Source: CAYUMU01 sp964445985
GTDB lineage: Bacteria > Planctomycetota > Planctomycetia > Pirellulales > S012-138
DNA length: 32,227 nt
Assembly: GCA_964445985.1 (NCBI GenBank)
Contig: CAYUMU010000074.1
Span: 1-32,227, forward strand
Reading direction: 5' to 3'
In this document: piece after piece, positions 1 through 7,979 of the stretch
How positions within the stretch are numbered: the first letter of the stretch is position 1
Layout of the letters: the number at the start of each line of letters is the position of its first letter
Notes under the pieces: model-generated
Database searches by the model: none
What the model was told of the DNA's origin: nothing
Seen by the model: the letters and a program-made list of their open reading frames with translations, nothing else
Made by a program: the position numbers and the translations under genes

Positions 1-86
1 CATGATTCGAACAGAGATGTGGGGGATAAAGAGGGCGCTAGCCCAGGGTCGGCTTCTGTGGTATTCTAAGCGGGGCGGAGATCCAA

Positions 87-106
87 CGGCCCGCGAACAC
101 GGGCCG
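87..106 (-). terminator. Hairpin downstream of the DUF4332 ATPase-like gene
   Basis: A perfect 7-bp GC-rich stem (87-93 with 100-106) closes a 6-nt loop, 39 bases past the stop codon of the minus-strand gene. There is no T-tract on the minus strand, so this is only a possible transcript 3' end. Nothing else recognisable lies in positions 1-144. Confidence 0.3.
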
Positions 107-144
107 AACGATCTGTAATGATCGACTCTGCCGCAAATGGCCAG

Positions 145-3100
145 TTACGCCACGCGCAGCGCTCGGGCTTGGCCCGCCCAGCGGATCCAGTCCGTAACCT
201 CGTCCAGGTCGGGGGCGTTGGCTCCCCGCAAAATCCGTTCGCCTTGCGAGCTATCCACCAGCGGTTGCAGCAAATTGAGCAGTTGGCGCGGGCTCAGGTG
301 CATAAACTGTTCCGGCTCGCGATACCCGGCCGCCACCAGCAGTTGGGCGTCGTGACCTCGCAGCATGGGCACCCGGCACACCAGCGTGGCTTGGGCTTGC
401 CAATCGCGAATGGTGGTCGCCGTGATCCACTTCAAACCGAGGCGGCTGGCCGTTTCTTCGGCGTCGGCGTCGAGCAGGTCGGCCACCGAGTAAATGCCCA
501 GCACCATCAGCCGCTTGGCCGTTTTGGGGCCGACCGAGGGTGACTCGCCGATCGGGCTGCTCTTGCTCAGGTAGAACCGCGGAGCCTGAGGTTCGCTGGC
601 TGCCGGTTTGGTCTGCGCCGTGGCGGATGATCGATCAACGCCGGTGGTGCCAGCGGCCAGCGACAGCGGCGTGGCAGCCGTCATGGTTGCCATGGTTGCC
701 GCCGCGCGGGCAACAGGCTCTTCCACCCGGGCACGCGTGGCGGTGAAGTGCGGCGCGGCCATGGCCGGCGCCGTCTTCCAAATCAACGTGTGCGGAAGCG
801 AGCGAGCCTGACCGGCGTCGCGAATCCACCCGTTGGCCTTCGAGGCCACGTAGTCTCGCGACTTGCTCAAAATGGAGTGCTCGCTGGCGCGACTATCCAA
901 CAAATGGAGCAGTTGTTCGGCGGAAATGGCGGCCAACTCTTCCGGCTGGCAAATGCCGATCGCCAACAGCAGTTTCAGGTCATGGCGGCTGAGCAGCGGC
1001 ACCCGCGAGGCCAGCATGGCTTCGGCCTGCCATTCCATCAGCCGCGGGGCTCGCAAGGCGGGGTGCGACAAGCGTTCGGCCAGCTTGTCGGCATCAGCCG
1101 CCATCAGGTCGCCAGCGGTGCGAATGCCCAAGTCGCGCAACCGCCGCGCCGATTCACCATCCATCGAAGGGATGTCGGCCGCCGGGCAGGAAAGCCCCAG
1201 CAAGAAGCGTTGATCGCCACGCGGCCCAGCAACTTCCTCGGCCGGCGGAGCAGGCACAGTCAACGCGGCAACCACCGGAATGGTGCTCGGCCGGGGAGCT
1301 TGCCCATACTGGGGTTCCACGCGCTGCTGAACCACGCTGCTGGCCTGGGGCGGCCCCGAGGCCGTTTCGGTCCACAGGTCGGCGCGGGTATCGATCGGTT
1401 GCGAAACCGCCAGGCGTTCACCCCGCCAACTGACGCGCCGCGAGGGAACTTGCAACTCTTCGAACAGCACGGCGATTTCTTGCCGGCAGGTAAAGTACAG
1501 CACCTGGTAGCCGCTTTGCGACAGGTTGACCAGCAGCCGAGCGGCGGCAATGCAGGTGGATGAATCGAATTGACCGAGGACGTCGTCCACCAGGATCGGC
1601 AACTGCACGCCTTGCTGAGCCAGGCCTTGGGCTGCCGCCAGACGCAGGCAGAACAGCAGCGTTTTGCGGCCCAGGGCGTCGAGCGAGGCCAGCGAAACCG
1701 CGCGGAGGTCGGCCAGTTGCACTTCCAGGCCGCCTTCGCCCACGCGGGCTCGCACTTGGGTCATCCGTCCGGCGGAAAGCTGCCGCAGGTAACCCGAGGC
1801 CGCGGAGAGCAACTCGGTTAGTCCCACTTGGCCGCGCTGCGATTGGTTGTACCCGCTGGCCGTGGCTTCGAGCACGCTGCTGGCGGCAGCCGCGGCGCGC
1901 CACTGCTCGGTGGCCTGTTCCAAAGCGGCCTCGGCGGCGGCCAGGTCGCAGCGTTTCTCGGCCAGGCTGCGATCGGCGCGAAGTGTTTCCAATTGCGAAG
2001 CCAGGGCGGCCAACTGCGACTTCACTGTCGGAATCTGCCCTTCGATGTCGCGGAGACGAACGCGAAGGCTTTCGAGTTCAGCCCGCAGGCGGTTCAGCTC
2101 GGCCTCGCGCTGAGCCAGCGCGGCGGCGTGCTGCTCGCGATTTGTTTCGATCACGACGGTCTGCTTCGTCGCCTTCTTCGTCAGGCCGCCACCTGCTTCG
2201 CAGCGGCACAGCAACCGTTGTTTGCGATCGGTGAGCCGGCGAATCTTACTGGCCAGCTTGCTTTGCAATTGGCGAAGGCGTCGTTCGCCGGCCAGGAGCA
2301 AGTCGCGTTGGTAAGCCCGAGACTCAAAGGCCCGCAGCTCGTTCGACATGGCTTCAATATCGCCGCACAGCGAGGCCGTGAGCGGCTCCAGGGCCAACAG
2401 CTCTTGCGTGCGAACCCGGCCCTGGGCTTCGGTCTGCCGGGCAATATCCAAAGCGCAGCGGTGCAGCTCCTGCGCCCGCTGTTCCAGGCTGCGGAAGTTT
2501 TCGCTGCGGCGGGCAAACCAAATCGCGTGCTGCGAATCTCGCCACAGGGCGTCGTCCACGGTGCATTTGGTGATGCGGACGCGGAGCTTGGAGCGCTTGA
2601 CGTCCACCCGGCGCAGCAGTTGACTGAGCTTTTGCAGACGGGCCTCGAGCCGGGCCAGCTTGCGTTGCCAATCGTCCACGGGGGTCTCGACCACCCGCTG
2701 TTCGACCACGGGCAGCGGCTTGCCTTCCAGGGCGGAAATCTTGGCGGCAATGGCTTCGATTTCCTCGCGAAGCTGCGTGGCCGTGGTATTGAGCCGAACC
2801 AGCGAAGTTTCGAACTCCGGCTGCCGGCGCAACAGTTCGCTTTCCTGGCGGCGTTGGTCCGCGAGCAGCGTTTGAATTTCTTGGCGCAGCCGCCGGCACG
2901 TGGCACGGTGCGCTTCCACCCCTTGGGGAAGCGCCCGCCAGGCGTCGGCGCGAAGTTTGGCCAAACCAGCGCGGGCGTGCGCAATCGCCGCCGGCTCGGC
3001 CAGGGCGCCGTAGCGGGCAAAGCGAGCCTGCAGTTCCGCGCTACTCAGTTGGCCCAGCCCTTCGAAATCGCGCACCGGGAACACAAAGGTGTCGCGATAG

Positions 3101-3486
3101 GTGCCGCGATCGACGCGGCTGAGCAAATTGGCCAGGGTTTCGGCCGGGCAGAGGTGGCCGTCGCTGGTATGCACGGCCAGGTGGCCGCCTTGCGGCCCAT
3201 GGTCGTGGCGGGTCACGCGGTAGCGGCCCAGTGGGCTTTCCACCGCCACGGCCCCGCCCGCGGCAAACTCGTGCGCCGCCGCGTTGAATTGATCGAGGGC
3301 CGGGTTGAGGAATTGCTGCCGCACGCCGTCGGAAAAGCCGTACAGCACCGAGGGCACAAATTGCACCAGGGCCGTTTTGGTGGCGGCATCCGGGAAGAAC
3401 ATCACGTTCAAGCCCAGCGCCAGGTCGCGCAGGTCCACGCCAGTCCATTCGCCGAAGCGATCGATACGCAGGTCGGTGACTCTCAT
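145..3486 (-). CDS. YhaN/Rad50-like coiled-coil ATPase homologue with two C-terminal DUF4332 modules, degenerate ATP site
   Basis: The 1113-residue protein has the SbcC/Rad50/YhaN layout: an N-terminal half of an ABC-type head, a long Arg/Glu/Gln-rich coiled coil (about 180-540), and a C-terminal head half. The YhaN start pattern is recognisable, but the Walker A position (31-38) reads FPDAATKT where the family has GPNEAGKT or similar, so both P-loop glycines are gone while Lys37 and Thr38 remain. The ABC signature (about 600-612) reads LDALGRKT instead of LSxG-type. Walker B (about 631-641) is kept as LPILVDDVLGQFD. Two DUF4332-type helix-hairpin-helix modules follow (about 760-905 and 968-1113; cores DGESARRLRDLGI and GPKTAKRLMVLGI), joined by an Ala/Thr/Pro-rich linker. 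The start is fixed by AGGAGG 7 nt upstream and by a TGATG overlap with the upstream gene, implying coupled translation. A DNA-binding or scaffolding role is inference. Confidence 0.85.
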   Translation of the reverse strand: MRVTDLRIDRFGEWTGVDLRDLALGLNVMFFPDAATKTALVQFVPSVLYGFSDGVRQQFLNPALDQFNAAAHEFAAGGAVAVESPLGRYRVTRHDHGPQGGHLAVHTSDGHLCPAETLANLLSRVDRGTYRDTFVFPVRDFEGLGQLSSAELQARFARYGALAEPAAIAHARAGLAKLRADAWRALPQGVEAHRATCRRLRQEIQTLLADQRRQESELLRRQPEFETSLVRLNTTATQLREEIEAIAAKISALEGKPLPVVEQRVVETPVDDWQRKLARLEARLQKLSQLLRRVDVKRSKLRVRITKCTVDDALWRDSQHAIWFARRSENFRSLEQRAQELHRCALDIARQTEAQGRVRTQELLALEPLTASLCGDIEAMSNELRAFESRAYQRDLLLAGERRLRQLQSKLASKIRRLTDRKQRLLCRCEAGGGLTKKATKQTVVIETNREQHAAALAQREAELNRLRAELESLRVRLRDIEGQIPTVKSQLAALASQLETLRADRSLAEKRCDLAAAEAALEQATEQWRAAAAASSVLEATASGYNQSQRGQVGLTELLSAASGYLRQLSAGRMTQVRARVGEGGLEVQLADLRAVSLASLDALGRKTLLFCLRLAAAQGLAQQGVQLPILVDDVLGQFDSSTCIAAARLLVNLSQSGYQVLYFTCRQEIAVLFEELQVPSRRVSWRGERLAVSQPIDTRADLWTETASGPPQASSVVQQRVEPQYGQAPRPSTIPVVAALTVPAPPAEEVAGPRGDQRFLLGLSCPAADIPSMDGESARRLRDLGIRTAGDLMAADADKLAERLSHPALRAPRLMEWQAEAMLASRVPLLSRHDLKLLLAIGICQPEELAAISAEQLLHLLDSRASEHSILSKSRDYVASKANGWIRDAGQARSLPHTLIWKTAPAMAAPHFTATRARVEEPVARAAATMATMTAATPLSLAAGTTGVDRSSATAQTKPAASEPQAPRFYLSKSSPIGESPSVGPKTAKRLMVLGIYSVADLLDADAEETASRLGLKWITATTIRDWQAQATLVCRVPMLRGHDAQLLVAAGYREPEQFMHLSPRQLLNLLQPLVDSSQGERILRGANAPDLDEVTDWIRWAGQARALRVA

Positions 3487-4808
3487 CAGCAGGCCTCCTT
3501 GTTTTGCAGGAACTCGGCGCCGAGCACCGCGGCCTCGTTCAGCAAATGTTCCACATGGCGGGGGCCGTCGAGATAGGCCACTTCCGCTGGCAAAACGTGC
3601 GGGGTTTCGTTGCGATACGGTTCGAGGTTCAGGCGGTCGCCGCGGCGATGGTCGGTCACGCTTCTCAGGTAAGCGGCCGTGACCGAGTCGGTGGGGTAGC
3701 TTTCAGCCGTGACGCTGATCGCCGGTTGAAATTCGACGGCCCTGCTCCAAATGGCAGGCGTTTGTGTGCCGTAAGACTGCTGCAGCCGCTGGGTGAGCTG
3801 GGTATCCCAGTTTTGCACCCGGGCGCGATGCAGCACCGCGTGGGGACCGAACAGCCGCCACGAAACAATGCGATCCACGCCGTCGGTCGAGCCAGACAGC
3901 AGTTGTTGGCAGCGGTTCCGCACCCGCAGTTCGATCGCTTCCAGCGTATCGCCGAAGTTGACTTCCACCTTTTCCAGGTGCCAGGACGCACTGGCCGTGG
4001 AAAGAGTGCGGGTGTGCAGGCCGGCGTCGTCCACCGTGACCAGCGTGCAGCCGCGGGCCTCCACGTGTTCCAGAGTGCGACCGACAGGCGACCCGCAAAA
4101 GCGAATCGGCGGTAGCCCCAGCTCGCGGGTGTTTTCTTCGGCCGTTATGCGGCCGCCCAAGGCCCAATAGTCAAAGCCAGCGATTTCGGCCAAGGCCGTC
4201 GATTCTTCATCGCGCCGCAAATGCAGCAGGCCAATCGTGGTAATGGGGGCCGGATGCCGGGCAGGGCTGAGGTGAATTTCGGCCAGCCGTTGTTGCGGTT
4301 GCCGACTCACGCTCACCAGCCGGGCAATCGCCACGCCGCCGCGCTCGATCACCAGCGTGTGGGCCTTGCAGCCCCAGCGACCTTTGGCTGCCACCCCGGT
4401 TGCCACGGAGCGGGGCGTGCCGTCGGGGTGGGTGTCGTAGGGATCGCCGACAGGAACGTGGTGAACATTGGCCGGCAGACGATGCTGCGGGGGCCACGAA
4501 CTGGGTCCGTCGGTGGCACTTCCGGCCCAATACACGGGGATGGAGTGCTGCGCCAGTCGCTGGAATTGCTGCACCAGAAAGTGCACCTCGCTGGGCGAAG
4601 CCTGGTCGAGGTTGACCGTACCGCCGGCGAGCAGCACGAAATCAACCCGTTCTTCAATCGCCGTGGTAAAGACGGCCGCCGCCGATCGATAGGGGGCTTC
4701 GGCCAGCCGCTTGCGAAGGGGGGGCGAAAGATCGACCGGCCCTGCCAAGGGCACGTCGAGCAGCAAGTCGCTGGCGTGCAGAAAGCGAAACGCACGACCG
4801 TGGGTCAT
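3486..4808 (-). CDS. SbcD/Mre11/YhaO-like metallophosphoesterase-fold protein lacking the metal-binding motifs
   Basis: This 440-residue protein aligns by pattern with the calcineurin-like nucleases that partner SbcC/YhaN ATPases: a start of the FLHASDLxLDxPL type, then DFVLLAGG, a GNHD-like position, an FDYWALG segment and the following GSPVGRTLE block. The active-site residues of the family are replaced. DxH is D14-L-L16, GDxxD is G62-G-T-V-N66, GNH(D/E) is G96-S-A-T, and GHxH is G218-G-R-I. Only D14 and H196 (LLHL) remain of the expected ligands. It is therefore probably catalytically inactive. The ATG at 4808 is preferred over an in-frame ATG at 4904 because AGGAGG sits 5 nt upstream of it (4814-4819). 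Its stop overlaps the start of the Rad50-like gene, so the two products are probably subunits of one complex. Confidence 0.85.
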   Translation of the reverse strand: MTHGRAFRFLHASDLLLDVPLAGPVDLSPPLRKRLAEAPYRSAAAVFTTAIEERVDFVLLAGGTVNLDQASPSEVHFLVQQFQRLAQHSIPVYWAGSATDGPSSWPPQHRLPANVHHVPVGDPYDTHPDGTPRSVATGVAAKGRWGCKAHTLVIERGGVAIARLVSVSRQPQQRLAEIHLSPARHPAPITTIGLLHLRRDEESTALAEIAGFDYWALGGRITAEENTRELGLPPIRFCGSPVGRTLEHVEARGCTLVTVDDAGLHTRTLSTASASWHLEKVEVNFGDTLEAIELRVRNRCQQLLSGSTDGVDRIVSWRLFGPHAVLHRARVQNWDTQLTQRLQQSYGTQTPAIWSRAVEFQPAISVTAESYPTDSVTAAYLRSVTDHRRGDRLNLEPYRNETPHVLPAEVAYLDGPRHVEHLLNEAAVLGAEFLQNKEAC

Positions 4809-5319
4809 CAGGGCCTCCTTGCACTGAAAACGCGTATTTTGCGGATGCCGACAATCGATGCCGATTGCGGCGTGAGTCATTCGCCGCGGCCAATCCATTT
4901 CCACCCGCTCTCACAACACTCGCAGGCCGCGGGGCCAACGAACGGCATGCGAAGCGGCGGGGGCAGAAGCAACCGCCGAACCGCCCAACGCCGCGGTTTG
5001 CGGGGGGCGTTGGGCAGGAGTCGATGGCAGTGCTTTCCGCGCCGTGGATGGTAGCGGCGACCAATCTAGCATCTGGGGAGAATTCGACCTAGGCCGGATT
5101 TTTTCCCCCTTGGCGGGGTGTCCGAATCCACTTCCCCAAGTTTCTCGCAGGCCGGTTTAAAGGCGATCGCGGGGAAGTCGCCCGCTTCCTCTTGGGTGCA
5201 AGTGCCCTCACCCGCTAGAATGACGGTTGTAAAAGGCGGGGCGACTGCCGTTGATTGGTCGCGTTTCGCCCCCCAGTGCTTGGATTGTTCTTGCTTCATC
5301 TTGAGAGAGGAGTTCCACG
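4809..5319. other. Divergent intergenic region without a gene
   Basis: About 510 bases separate the minus-strand nuclease-like pair from the plus-strand secreted protein. Reading frames here are short and show no recognisable protein. The region should carry promoters in both directions. The only reasonable candidate seen is the plus-strand one at 5192-5221. Confidence 0.5.
5192..5221 (+). promoter_or_regulatory. Possible sigma-70-type promoter
   Basis: TTGGGT (5192-5197) and TAGAAT (5216-5221) are separated by 18 bases, about 100 bases upstream of the secreted-protein start at 5320. The -35 box is imperfect, so support is modest. Confidence 0.3.
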
Positions 5320-5844
5320 ATGAACATCCTGTGCCGCTCGCTCGGTTTTGTGACGATGGCGTTTGCTGCTTCGGTCGCTTACGGCGAAGACCCCGCCCCG
5401 GGCGCCACCAGCGCGGGCACGGCCGAATCGAAAGATCAAGCCGCCCTGGAGAAGCAGTTTGCCGAAACGATGTCGTACGCCAAGATGACCGGCCGGTTCA
5501 CCGTGACCGGCAAAGACGCCAAAGACCCCGCCCCCGAAAGCTACTCGCTCGGCAAGGTCTACAAGGCCAAGGGCAATTACTGGGTGTTCGAAACCCGCAT
5601 TCAATACGGCAAGAACGACATCACCCTGCCGCTTTCCATTCCCGTGATTTGGGCGGGCAATACCGCGGTGATCACGGTGGATAACATGCCGGTGCCCCCG
5701 CTGGGCACGTTCTCGGCTCGCGTGCTGGTTTACAAGGATCAATACGCCGGCACCTGGGATGCAGGCGACCATGGCGGCCACCTATTCGGAACCATCTCGC
5801 CCGGCGAAAAGCCAGAGACCGAGAAACCCGCGAACGACAACTAG
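5320..5844 (+). CDS. Secreted hypothetical protein
   Basis: The 174-residue product begins with a cleavable signal peptide: a basic start, a hydrophobic core (about 5-17) and a likely cut after VAYG (about residue 22). The mature protein is a small beta-rich domain with a run of hydrophobic strands around the KGNYWVFETRIQYG segment, a VIWAGNTAVITVDNM segment and a tail rich in Pro, Glu and Lys. It is presumably periplasmic or outside the cytoplasmic membrane. GAGAGGAG precedes the ATG by about 9 bases, so the start is well supported. No enzymatic motif is seen. It could be one of the small secreted families expanded in planctomycetes, but no function can be assigned. Confidence 0.75.
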   Translation: MNILCRSLGFVTMAFAASVAYGEDPAPGATSAGTAESKDQAALEKQFAETMSYAKMTGRFTVTGKDAKDPAPESYSLGKVYKAKGNYWVFETRIQYGKNDITLPLSIPVIWAGNTAVITVDNMPVPPLGTFSARVLVYKDQYAGTWDAGDHGGHLFGTISPGEKPETEKPANDN

Positions 5845-5941
5845 GGCGACGTCGAATGCTGCCTCGCCTGAAACATTGCTGACTCTAGCGGATTCTAAGT
5901 GCGCCTCTTCGCGTAAAATACGAGCTTCGCCGCTGATTCAT

Positions 5942-5996
5942 AACCCGACGCGTTAGCGAGGGAGTCCCCGAACGTCCCTCGCTAACGCGTCGGGTT
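5942..5996. repeat. 22-bp perfect palindrome (REP-like)
   Basis: The left arm 5942-5963 and right arm 5975-5996 are exact reverse complements over 22 bases with an 11-base loop. The arms contain CGCGTTAGCGAGGGA. The element lies about 100 bases past the stop of the secreted-protein gene, in a 337-base gap (5845-6181) that holds no gene. No T-tract follows, so it looks more like a dispersed extragenic palindrome than a simple terminator, though it could also stop or stabilise transcripts. Confidence 0.75.
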
Positions 5997-6181
5997 GCAA
6001 AGAATAAAGCATTCACAACACCAGGGGCCAGATGCGAAAAGCCTGCAAAATTGCACCGCACCTAGAAAACAGTAGGGTGAGAAACATTGAAACCACAGCG
6101 GCAACGCCAACCGCCGCTTCCTTACAACCAGGTTGGCAACCTACGACGGATCGTCAACCTTTTTCGGACTGGAGCCGATCG

Positions 6182-6397
6182 ATGCGAAATATTTTTGGCG
6201 CCTTGGTGCTGTTGTTGGTGGTGGCCGGGATTGCCTGGGGGATGGGCTGGATCTCCTTCGACAAAACCTCGGAAGGCAACCCCGAGGTCATTCTCAACAA
6301 AGAAAAAATCAAGCACGATAAAGACGTGGCCGTGGAGAAAGTGAAGGGCCTGATCGACAAGGAAGCCCCCGCCGTCACGCCCCCCAGCAATTACTGA
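6182..6397 (+). CDS. Small single-span membrane protein
   Basis: The 71-residue product has one hydrophobic segment near the N-terminus (about 4-22: FGALVLLLVVAGIAWGMGW) followed by a charged, Lys/Glu-rich soluble tail, so it is probably anchored in the cytoplasmic membrane. The ATG at 6182 is chosen over an upstream in-frame start at 6032 because GGAG lies 7 bases before it and because the extra 50 residues look like untranslated sequence. No family is recognised. It sits 56 bases before the AtuA-like gene and may be co-transcribed. Confidence 0.6.
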   Translation: MRNIFGALVLLLVVAGIAWGMGWISFDKTSEGNPEVILNKEKIKHDKDVAVEKVKGLIDKEAPAVTPPSNY

Positions 6398-6453
6398 GCG
6401 GCGTTCTGCTTCGCCGGCTGGGCAACGGAAACTCGGAACACTACCCCCAGCCT

Positions 6454-6897
6454 ATGCGCCACTCAGCCCCCCACGCACAAACCTCCCAGCAAGCCGCGCC
6501 GCCTGCTGAACAGCCAGCCGGCCCGCCGCGATTGGATCCTGCCCAGCCGAATACCATTCGGCTGGGCGCCGTTGCGCATACCCGTAGCGGCGACAAGGGC
6601 AACCACGCCAATCTGGGGGTGATCGCTTACACGCCCACCGGCTATCAATTTCTCCGTGCGGAATTAACCGCCGAGCGGGTGGCGGAATTCTTTGCGGGGC
6701 TCGCCGCCAGTCGCGTGGAGCGGTTCGAGTTGCCAGGCATCGGCGCGCTGAACTTTATGCTTTACGATTGTTTGGGCGGCGGCGCTAGCCGCTCGCTTCG
6801 CATCGACACCCAGGGCAAGCTGCTGGGGACCGCGGCGTTGGAACTTCCCCTGCCTCGGCCCGAGGCGCTGGCCCAGATGGAAAGGCGGCAACCGTGA
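6454..6897 (+). CDS. AtuA-related stand-alone C-terminal domain protein
   Basis: The 147-residue protein matches the small C-terminal domain of the AtuA/DUF1446 acyclic-terpene-utilisation family. It has HTRSGDKGNHANLGVIAY (about 42-59) and the ALNFMLYDCLGGG...SLRIDTQGK block (about 103-127). The large N-terminal AtuA domain is absent, so the domain is encoded on its own. The first 35 residues are Pro/Gln/Ala-rich and probably disordered, and no Shine-Dalgarno supports the exact start. The stop overlaps the GTG of the following enoyl-CoA hydratase by 4 bases, implying a shared role in acyl-CoA breakdown of the branched-chain or terpenoid kind. The biochemical role of this domain is not established. 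Confidence 0.85.
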   Translation: MRHSAPHAQTSQQAAPPAEQPAGPPRLDPAQPNTIRLGAVAHTRSGDKGNHANLGVIAYTPTGYQFLRAELTAERVAEFFAGLAASRVERFELPGIGALNFMLYDCLGGGASRSLRIDTQGKLLGTAALELPLPRPEALAQMERRQP

Positions 6898-7679
6898 GCG
6901 CTCCCCTCGTGCGCGTGAATGTCCATCAACACGCCGGCACCATCATTCTCAATCGGCCGGAAAAGCGCAACGCCCTCAATCGGGCCCTGCTGGCCGAAAT
7001 CGACCAGGCCCTGGACGACCTGCACCTGGAACGCCGCGTGAGGGCCGTGATTCTCACCGGCGCCGGTTCGGCCTTCTGCGCCGGTATGGATCTGCAAGAA
7101 ATGCGCGAAACCGCGCAGCTTGACCATCCCCATCAAGCCTGGCATCGAGACGCCGAGCAGTATCAAGAACTACTCGAAAAGATGCTCCGCTTTCCCAAAC
7201 CGCTGATTGCCGCCGTGAATGGCCCGGCCGTGGCGGGCGGGGCAGGGCTGGTGCTGGGCTGCGATATTGTGATCGCCAGCCACGAAGCCACCTTTGGCCT
7301 GCCCGAACCCCTGCGGGGAATCGTGGCCGGCCTGGTCACTCCGCTCTTAGTCTTCCGCGTGGGGGCCGGCCAGGCCGCGCGACTGCTGCTGACTTCGGCC
7401 ACCATAACCAGCGAAGCGGCCGAACGGTTGGGCCTGTTTCACGAGCGGATCGAGAACGACAAGCTCTGGGCTCGGGCGGTGGAAATTGCCGGCGAGTGTG
7501 CCCGAGGGGCGCCCGAAGCGCTGCTGCTCACCAAGAAAATGCTCAATGAAACCGTCGGCGAGCACTTGGGCGTGCTGCTCACGGCCGGCGCGGCAGTCAG
7601 CGCCACGGCCCGCACCACCGAAGCAGCCCAAGAAGGCCTCACCGCCTTCCTAGAAAAACGCGAACCCAACTGGCACTAA
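6894..7679 (+). CDS. Enoyl-CoA hydratase/isomerase (crotonase) family protein
   Basis: A 261-residue crotonase-fold enzyme acting on an acyl-CoA in the cytoplasm. The oxyanion-hole segments are visible: SAFCAGMDL (59-67) and PAVAGGAGL (111-119). The second catalytic glutamate is present (E138 in GLPEPLRG), while the position of the first glutamate of classic hydratases is glycine (G118). That pattern resembles methylglutaconyl-CoA hydratase-like members (LiuC/AtuE types) more than short-chain enoyl-CoA hydratase. The start is a GTG overlapping the stop of the AtuA-like gene (GTGA), so translation is coupled. The pairing suggests leucine, isovalerate or terpenoid catabolism, but no carboxylase or acyl-CoA dehydrogenase is in the window, so the exact substrate stays open. 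Confidence 0.9.
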   Translation: MSAPLVRVNVHQHAGTIILNRPEKRNALNRALLAEIDQALDDLHLERRVRAVILTGAGSAFCAGMDLQEMRETAQLDHPHQAWHRDAEQYQELLEKMLRFPKPLIAAVNGPAVAGGAGLVLGCDIVIASHEATFGLPEPLRGIVAGLVTPLLVFRVGAGQAARLLLTSATITSEAAERLGLFHERIENDKLWARAVEIAGECARGAPEALLLTKKMLNETVGEHLGVLLTAGAAVSATARTTEAAQEGLTAFLEKREPNWH

Positions 7680-7684
7680 CCACA

Positions 7685-7740
7685 ACCAGCAACCAGCAAC
7701 TAGCCACCAGCAACCAGCCACTAGCTACCAGCCCCCAGCC
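7685..7740. repeat. Heptanucleotide tandem repeat, 8 units
   Basis: Eight consecutive 7-base units follow the consensus ACCAGCM with A/T/C variants, ending 7 bases before the next start codon. The same heptamer, on the opposite strand, recurs at 18681-18708. It replaces any ribosome-binding site for the small membrane protein downstream. Confidence 0.75.
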
Positions 7741-7747
7741 CCTCCAC

Positions 7748-7957
7748 ATGCCCCCCGATCCTCAAACCTCGCACGAATCCAACCAGATGGTGTTCTGGAT
7801 CGTGCTGGGCGTCTTTCTCTGGGGCACCTTGCACGCGGTCGGCGCCTATATGTTCAACTGGAACATCTGGCGGGCCGTGGTGGTGATCGTCTGCGTGAAT
7901 GGCTTCCTGGCCTTCTGGCTGCTGCTGCTGTGGATGAACCGACGACGGCGCGAGTAG
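7748..7957 (+). CDS. Small two-span membrane protein
   Basis: The 69-residue product has two hydrophobic helices (about 14-34 and 42-62) separated by a short loop, and ends in a basic RRRR cluster, which favours a cytoplasmic C-terminus. No Shine-Dalgarno is visible because the heptamer repeat abuts the start. No family is recognised. It is followed 22 bases later by another membrane-anchored protein and may share its transcript. Confidence 0.6.
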   Translation: MPPDPQTSHESNQMVFWIVLGVFLWGTLHAVGAYMFNWNIWRAVVVIVCVNGFLAFWLLLLWMNRRRRE

Positions 7958-7979
7958 GCAACAGGGGGAGACATCCGCG

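Noticed and set aside
1..30. GTTCGAATC-like T-loop on the minus strand at the left edge, hinting at a tRNA
   Set aside because: The flanking bases do not form a T-stem (mismatch at the third pair) and no acceptor, D or anticodon arm can be drawn from the adjoining sequence.
1828..3576. 582-codon open frame on the plus strand
   Set aside because: It is antisense to the coiled-coil gene, whose protein pattern is clear. High GC with few stops explains the open frame.
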